64,000 nucleotides of DNA from Chlorokybus atmophyticus (taxonomy: Eukaryota; Streptophyta; Chlorokybophyceae; Chlorokybales; Chlorokybaceae): the NCBI GenBank assembly GCA_009103225.1, contig RHPI01001037.1:95412-159411 (forward strand). The letters run 5' to 3'. Both the position numbers and the translations under genes were made by a program. A model generated the notes under the pieces. The model worked only from the letters and a program-made list of their open reading frames with translations, was not told the DNA's origin and ran no database searches. Positions 58,090 through 64,000 of the stretch are shown here, piece after piece. The first letter of the stretch is position 1. The number at the start of each line of letters is the position of its first letter.

Positions 58090-60559
58090 TCAACCAGCAG
58101 GCGCAACTGTGGGTGCCGTTTGCGGTCTGTGCTGGTGGCCGGCCAGCAGCTGCGCCTGCGCTGAGAGAAGCTGCCACTCGACCTCTTCTTTCCGCTTCAT
58201 GAGCCCGATGTTCAGCTGCTTCTGGTGCTCCCCTTCCCCGTGCAACTCCTCGACACGCGCCCACAAACCCTCTATCTCCGCGGCCTTCTTGCTGACCTCC
58301 TCCTCAAGCTCCTGCACTCGCCGCTCCATGGCGGCCACCGACACGCGCGCGGATATCAACTCTTCGCGCAATGAGGACACGTCGTGTGCCAACACTGACG
58401 CTTCTGCTCGGGAAGCCTGCAGCTCTGCAGCCGTCTTTTCTGCCGACTCTGCTGCCGCCGCCATTGAACCCTCCACAGCTTGCAACCTCTCCTGCTTCGT
58501 ATAGCAGATCAGTGAACAGAACAGTCATAGACATATCTACAACTGTAGTCTGTCCTACACATAGTACAAGTTGCGTGTATGCTAGTGAATGATATTGCCC
58601 TTGCATAATATTGCATAGTGCACCTCACAACATCCATGTTACCAGCTGTGTCCTTGTCGTAGATGCTTGGCACATGCACACATCACAACAATACAGGTAT
58701 TCACGAACAAACAAATGGAACAACAACAGGCAACAGCAACCTGTGCAGCGCGGAGCTCCTGTTGCGCATGTTGTGCTTCACCCCACACAGCACGCGCCTC
58801 CTCGGCAGCAGCAGCGGCTTCGCTGTGAGCGGCGGCAAGGGCAGCCGCTTGCTCTTTGTCCCGCTGCTGCTGAGCTCGCAAGGACTCCTCCACGGCAGAG
58901 CGCGCACGGTCCAACCATTGCGCCTGTGTATGATTACCTTAGCAACAATCTTCCTTACAACACAGACAGGTTAACCCATAAACCCCCACATTGCGTGGTT
59001 ATTGATATGGAGGTGTCCCTTGCCTGCTGATGGCGCATCTGCTCTTCGTACTCTCTTCTTGAGCGCAGGGCAGCTGCGGCCTCCTCCTCACTGCCCTTGA
59101 CCCTCACCGTCAGCATCACATTGTCCGCTTTTAGCCTAGCGGCCGCCTGCTGCTGCCGTGCCGCAGTTGCCTCCGCTGCTGCAACCCTCTCCTCTGCGCT
59201 CCTGCAAGAAAAAAAGCAATTGAATCCTGCCCATATGAGACTGATGACAAATTGTCTTTGAACACTGTTGTGCTTACCTGACGGTGGTGTTGGCCGCTTC
59301 AGCCCTCCTCTCTGCTTCCAACCTGGCTGCTGTCGCTGCCTCCGCATCAGCACGAGCGCGCTTAGTTTCTTCCTGGCAACGCCGCTCGCGTTCAAGTGAC
59401 TCCTGCGATTCTGCAGGCGTTAGCGCCTTGCTATGCTCAACTGCGTGCAATCACTAAAAGCAAAGTGTGCAATGTGCATTCCTACCGCAAGTTGCTGCTG
59501 AAGTTGAAGCTTCTCGTTCGTGACGCCCTTTACTGCTGCGGCCGACTCTGACGCACCCGCAGCGCGCTGCTCTCCAAGCAAGCGCTCTTGCTTTAGCAGG
59601 CGCTTCTGCAGCTCTTCAAGCTGGCGAAAACAACTACACATAAGCACGGCCTCACAACCGACGGCAAAAACACAATGTCAAGTGTCCATGTAAAGGGCTA
59701 GCTTGCATGGGATTGCCACATATGTAATGACAGCTTAGCACAGCTGCGGCTACTCGACACATTCCGCATGTCAGTAAGAAACACGGCATGATTTATCTGG
59801 GCTTGTAGAGCAATCCGTCAAAAGCAGAAAACGGAAGTGCACGCTTGCAAACAATGTCACCTTGTGGATGTGTGCAACGCATTCGTGGCTTGCCACACAG
59901 CTTGATCTGCAGATTCTAACACCCGAACTGTGTTATCGATGAATACACCATGTATGCTACCTCAAGAAAGCCATCGCATGCGTGCTGACCGTACTGCATG
60001 ACCTTATGGACTGTCAAACACAACTCATACCACAGCTGGGTGTGTTTGAGACAATAACCTGTGTCTGGGCTTGTCCCAGCGCCTCTAGCCGCGCCTGCTG
60101 GCGGGTGGCATCATCCCTGGCCCTGCCCAAGGCCTGCGTGAGGCGGGTGAGGGAAGAATGAGCGGCGGCGGCGGCACGCTCCGCCTGGCGCTGGGCGCGC
60201 CTGGAGCTTGCAGTAGGGTTTGAGTAACCGCCGCTGGTGGTGGCTGCAGAGGAGCCTTGCAGCAGCTTGTACAGCGCCTCGACAGCGTCGGCGACGGCCT
60301 CGGCGGCGGCTGCGGCCGCCTCCCAGGCTTCCTGCGCACGCTCCTGGCTGTCGTGCCTGGCCTGGGGGTTAGCCTGGCCTGGAGCCTCCTGAGGGCCAGG
60401 GGCGGAGTAGGTATGACCGGTTGCGGTGGAAGGGGCGGTGGTGGTGGAGGCGACCGGCGCCATCGACGACACGTGGCGCTCAGCACGGGCGTGTACTGTC
60501 CTGGCGTCCGGGGACACGGTGAGCGCCTCGCTCGCCGCCCCGCCCGCCCTTGCCGCCAT
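58090..60559 (-). CDS. alanine-rich long coiled-coil protein, unknown
   Basis: Minus-strand multi-exon gene encoding almost continuous coiled coil. Exon 1 (60559 to about 60065) starts MAARAGGAASEAL, has a low-complexity region and then RAQRQAERAAAAAHSSLTRL. Further exons are at about 59620-59490 (LEELQKRLLKQERLLGEQRA), 59410-59280 (RARADAEAATAARLEAERRA), 59200-59020 (ERVAAAEATAARQQQAAARL), 58925-58745 (ARSAVEESLRAQQQRDKEQA) and 58495-58090 (MERRVQELEEEVSKKAAEIE), stopping after VAPAG. I recognise no specific family; a basal-body, cytoskeletal or organelle-tethering role would be a guess. An in-frame TTG/ATG choice leaves the start uncertain, and 60559 is the first ATG in the coding frame. 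Confidence 0.65.
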
Positions 60560-61209
60560 GGTTGGTGCCGCCAGACCACCGACCGTTGGACCATTCAAAT
60601 CACTGGTACGGGTAGTACCATTGGTAGGTTAAATAGAATTTCGAAAACTTTCAATCGCCTCATCATGTCAACTAGCCTAGTTGAACTAGGGTAAGATCGC
60701 CTTACTCCGGACACTTTTACGGGCAACGGTGCTGTCAGGTTTGTGATATGGTAAGATGTGTGATTTTTTGTGTTTGTATAAATGGGCAGTTGGGCTGTCT
60801 GATGTCGTTGATATAGCATTGTTTGGTGCAGTGCAGCGTCAGCTCTGCGCCCCCAAAGACCAGTGTGTACTGACAGGCGGGTAAGATTGGCTGCTCATAA
60901 TTTTGGACGGCCTGTTTTGCGTGCAGTGTTGGTAAGGTGGTGATGTTGGTGGCGGTGGGGGTGGCGGGAGAGTGCATGGCGTGAGTTGTGGGTCATTTGC
61001 AAGCAAGGCGGGCCGGCGTGGCAGTGGTTAGCTAGTCTTAAGGGTAAGTGCTAGGCATGCATGCAAGCTGTGTGTGTGCATGGTTGTGTGTTGTGTGCAT
61101 AGTTGCATTGCACTGTTGCACAGTGTACAAGGGTTGTTATGTACAAGGTCTGTTAGTCTAGACGGGTAGTTGGCTATTAAAGTTCTGCTCAGCTAGCCAC
61201 TGGTAGTGA
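60560..61209. other. intergenic, no gene recognised
   Basis: Upstream flank of the coiled-coil gene; TG-rich, with no coding or repeat signal. Confidence 0.5.
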
Positions 61210-61344
61210 TTTTGTACACGCATAGCAGCCTCATGCGCAGCTTGTTGCCTTGCTGCCACCGCTGCCTTACGTGCTTGCTCCGGCCTTGCAGCCTTCAGTT
61301 TGGCCTCCTTGACGAGGCGCTTCCCCTCAGCAAGCGCTGCAATT

Positions 61345-62021
61345 TATCCTAAATCGTGACAGACCTCACTCATGGTAGCGTCTTTTGCTACCATAGCCTA
61401 GTGGTTGGAGCCCACTTGCTACAATGGTAACGGAACTTGACGTCACAGGTTCAATTCATGCAGGGGACTGAGGCAGATTTAAACCTTACCTTGAAGGCAA
61501 AAAACATTTAGGGCGGCTTTGTCACGAATTGGGAATAAATTGTGACAGACCTCGCTAATGGTAGTGTCTTTGAGTACCATAGCCTAGTGGTCGTGCCCCA
61601 ATCGTTACAATGCTAACGGAGCTTGACGTCTCAGGTTCAATTCGCGTAGGGAACTGAGGCAGTTCCAAGGCAAAAACAAAAACATTTAAGGCGGCTTGCC
61701 CTAGGCTGGGCGCGGGATCACGACCTGCGCGGCGAGCCAGTTCAACCTAAGGCCGCGCGAGCGGTCGCGCTGCGATGGCAGGTCGCGCGGTGAGGATGGC
61801 TGTTCAGTCGGTCAGGACCGTTCATAGGCCAAATCCAACAGGCCGCGTGCACACCGATCGTGGTACGGCCGTGACCACGGCGACGTGGGCTAGTGCTCAT
61901 TGTAGACCCCATGGGTTCAATTGGGGAGGAATGTCACATTTAGGATAAATCGTGACAGATCTCACTAACGGTAGCGTCTTTTGCTACCATAGCCTAGTGG
62001 TCGGAGTCCACTTGTTACACT
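61345..62021 (+). mobile_element. second TRIM-like family with tRNA-like LTRs
   Basis: Three copies of an LTR-like unit of about 175 bp: a 5'-truncated one from 61345, one from 61520 (TGTCACGAATTGGG) and a 3'-truncated one from 61932 (TGTCACATTTAGG). A GC-rich internal part at about 61697-61931 ends in the purine tract TTGGGGAGGAA right before the third copy. Each unit has a stem-loop (ATGGTAGC...GCTACCAT), then tRNA-like box A, and the two complete ones have box B. The unit start is itself an inverted repeat (TGTCAC...GTGACA). It interrupts the transposase C-terminus. No protein is encoded. Confidence 0.7.
61394..61457 (+). promoter_or_regulatory. tRNA-like box A/box B of the second TRIM family
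   Basis: TAGCCTAGTGG (from 61394) and GGTTCAATTC (61448-61457) are 54 nt apart. The next unit repeats this at 61580 and 61634 with the same spacing. The text between (ACAATG.TAACGGA.CTTGACGTC) resembles that of the 34-kb family. Confidence 0.6.
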
Positions 62022-64000
62022 GCCTTGGCGGCGTTAGCGACCTTACGCAGAGCCGCCTTCTTCAGCCTTGCCGCCTCTTTGGTAAACTACTGCTTCGCCA
62101 GCTCTTTCATCCTTGCAGCTGCTACTTCCTTGCGTTGTTGCTCAGCCTGCTCCTTGGCTAACTGTCTGTTTTTTTTGGCCTGCAGGTAGCGAATGAGCTC
62201 TGGCGAGATGAGAATGCAGGCGCCATCCAGCTTGTGGAACTCCTCTTCCTCCTCCTCCTCTTGAGCCTCGCCCCCCCCGTACTCCTCCTGCCATGTTGAC
62301 TGGCCTGCATCCAGCAAAGCAGCAGTAAGGGCATCCCCTTGCAGAGGTGGCTGTGCTGCATGCTCTGTGATGTCAACTCTGAGCTGGTTGTCCAGTGCAT
62401 GCCTGTTTCCTGGCCACAGCCCTGCACAGGTGTTAGTCTCGTGTGTGTATGCATTTGCTGTGCTTGCATGTGTGTGTATGCATTTGCTGCCTCTCACCAC
62501 ATGCTTTTAAGCCATTCGTTATGTTGGTATAGGACGTTGCCAGCATGAAAGGCTTTGCAGTCAACTTTACAAACTTACCCTTCGTCATGCGGTCTAGGTT
62601 GTTGTCTGCCTTATGCTTGTGGTGCTCTGCACGGTAACAAGCCTTGAAACTGGCAAAACACATTCAAGACTTGCATAAGTGGAGGTAAAGTTATACATAG
62701 TGACTTGGTTGGTGTGCATGCCTTTGTGTGAATTGAATTGTGTGTGAATTAAATTGCCTGCGTGTGATTTGCTAATCTGCATTGCGTGTGGCAGGTGGGG
62801 GGCAAGAGGATGATGTGTACACCGCGATCTCTGGCTCTGATGATAAGGTCTAGCTGCATTCTGCTGCTGTGGCCATTGATGACGAGGTTGCAAGGGTTGT
62901 CTATGCTGGCACCACCAGGTACCCACTTCATAAAGTGCTCAAAGCAGGCTGCAAAGATCTCATTCGTCATGTAAGCGTTCTCCTATTTCACACAGCACAG
63001 GGTGAGCATTCAGAGCTCGCATGGCACAAGCACAGCACTGCATATGCGCCTGCATGCCAACCATGCTGCTTATGGGGGCATACCGTATGTAGTCCTTTGT
63101 CCTGCGTTGGCCCTTGAGTATGTATAAGGGGGGCATGCTTGTCTCAGCAGCAGACATATATGCCATAATGGGGATGTGCTGATGGTTCCCCATCTTCATA
63201 TGAGAAGGGTGATTGTACCCTCTGGGTGCAATCACTTTTACAGTGCCTACATATGTGTGCATTGTCAGTCTTACACTACACGGGTGCATGAATGCCATTG
63301 CTAACATGTGCTATGCTAACCTAGGTTGTCTGGCTCCAGACCTGTCTCATCTGCATTGAAGATCCTCCATGCAGGGATGTCTAACTCCGGCAGCGGAAGG
63401 TATAGGTCAAAGAACTTGTCAGCGTTGCTACGTGTGGCAGCCCTGTGGTGACCTTTGTCCAGCCCCTCAGCTACTCTTCGGGTCAAGTTTTACTTCTTGA
63501 AGTAGAGACGGCACCACTTTGGTCCAAGCAGCAGCAGTTTGCCAAACCTTTGCAGTCTCTCTTCATCCCCCCTCAGCAATTGCAACACCTAGTAGGTAAG
63601 CAATGAAGTTAGGTGAATTGCTTGCTTTGCACAACAAACTTGCATTAGGCATAACACACTTGCTTGTCGTTGCAGAGCGAACACTGTGGGATCATGATCA
63701 ATGTGTCACACATCTTGTGCACCCACTCACATAACTCGCGCTGCTCAGCTATGGTCAGGATGGCAGCCTTGCCAGGGCTGCAAGGACGTGTGAGCTTGTC
63801 TGGGTCGTACAAGTAGACAGACAGGGTGCTACGTGGCACCCCAATGCTAATGACTGCCTTCAAGGCAAGTTGCACGAGCAGCGATACCACTCCTGCCTAG
63901 ATCTGCTTAATGGCCTGAGCAATTTGAGCAAGGGATTCTTCTTTTGCTGCCCATGAGATATGTATGCCTGATTCGGGGGGGGGGGCTTAAATTTTTGCTT

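Larger units (their letters stand above)
61210..63960 (-). pseudogene. CENP-B/pogo-type DDE transposase remnant
   Basis: Decayed transposase of the DDE_1 (pogo/Tigger-like) group. From the right: a helix-turn-helix-like segment (GVPRSTLSVYLYDPDKLTRP, about 63840) with LTIAEQRELCEWVHKM, a linker (DKFFDLYLPLPEL, about 63410), FNADETGLEPDN (about 63340) carrying the first catalytic Asp, VIAPRGYNHPSHMKMG (about 63220), MSAAETSMPPLYILKG, and INGHSSRMQLDLII (about 62870), where the second catalytic Asp position (usually DGH) is Asn, then IILLPPTCHTQ. A lysine/alanine-rich C-terminus (RKEVAAARMKELAKQ) is split by the TRIM-like insertion: ARLKKAALRKVANAAKA lies on its right and GKRLVKEAKLKAARPEQARK on its left. 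Confidence 0.72.

Noticed and set aside
63975-63985. Poly-G run near the window end as a functional element
   Set aside because: A simple homopolymer with nothing else around it to support a function.

Overview
The window is nuclear DNA from a member of the green lineage, most likely a green alga, although I cannot tell chlorophyte from streptophyte. The evidence is spliced genes with short GT-AG introns, a plant-type Enhancer-of-polycomb protein, a class II histone deacetylase with an N-terminal RanBP2 zinc finger (the HDA15 layout), a beta-type p24 protein, a SUT-type sucrose transporter and plant-type telo-box motifs (AAACCCTAA) near gene starts. Introns and intergenic DNA are rich in TG, CA and GCATGC.

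Host genes lie in three blocks. Left (1-9 kb): a partial FYV7-like rRNA-processing gene (-), an HDA15-like deacetylase (+) and an EPL1 homologue (-), so two chromatin genes sit side by side. Middle (24-28 kb): a p24 cargo-receptor gene (-) and GET3/ASNA1 (+), which start 171 bp apart head to head. Right (46-60.6 kb): a SUT sucrose transporter (-), a PRP5/DDX46 DEAD-box splicing helicase (+), a small cupin protein (+) and an unrecognised coiled-coil protein (-). For HDA15, GET3, p24, PRP5 and the cupin I could place every splice site, and the exon sums are whole codons (622, 373, 221, 1259 and 104 aa).

The rest is mainly mobile DNA. A Ty3/gypsy chromovirus (10.7-17.6 kb, -) has two 1069-bp LTRs, a GCACA target duplication and a Met-tRNA-type primer site, but its integrase core is deleted. 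Next to it is a Mutator-like element (17.7-23.2 kb) with 81-bp perfect inverted ends and a transposase carrying two SWIM-type zinc motifs. From 28.9 to 45.9 kb I infer one minus-strand LTR retrotransposon split by about 9.6 kb of later insertions. Its gag and the first half of its protease lie at 41-45 kb. The second half of the protease, a cytosine-5 DNA methyltransferase domain and an RT remnant lie at 29.5-31.4 kb. Two copies of a ~595-bp LTR-like repeat bound it. The intervening DNA holds two unrecognised divergent degenerate genes and a cluster of tiny LTR elements.

The most unusual features are the retrotransposon-borne DNA methyltransferase and two families of miniature LTR (TRIM-like) elements, at 34-35.2 kb and 61.3-62.0 kb. 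The LTRs of both families carry tRNA-like box A and box B sequences preceded by a stem-loop. The right edge holds a decayed CENP-B/pogo-type DDE transposase gene interrupted by the second TRIM-like family.
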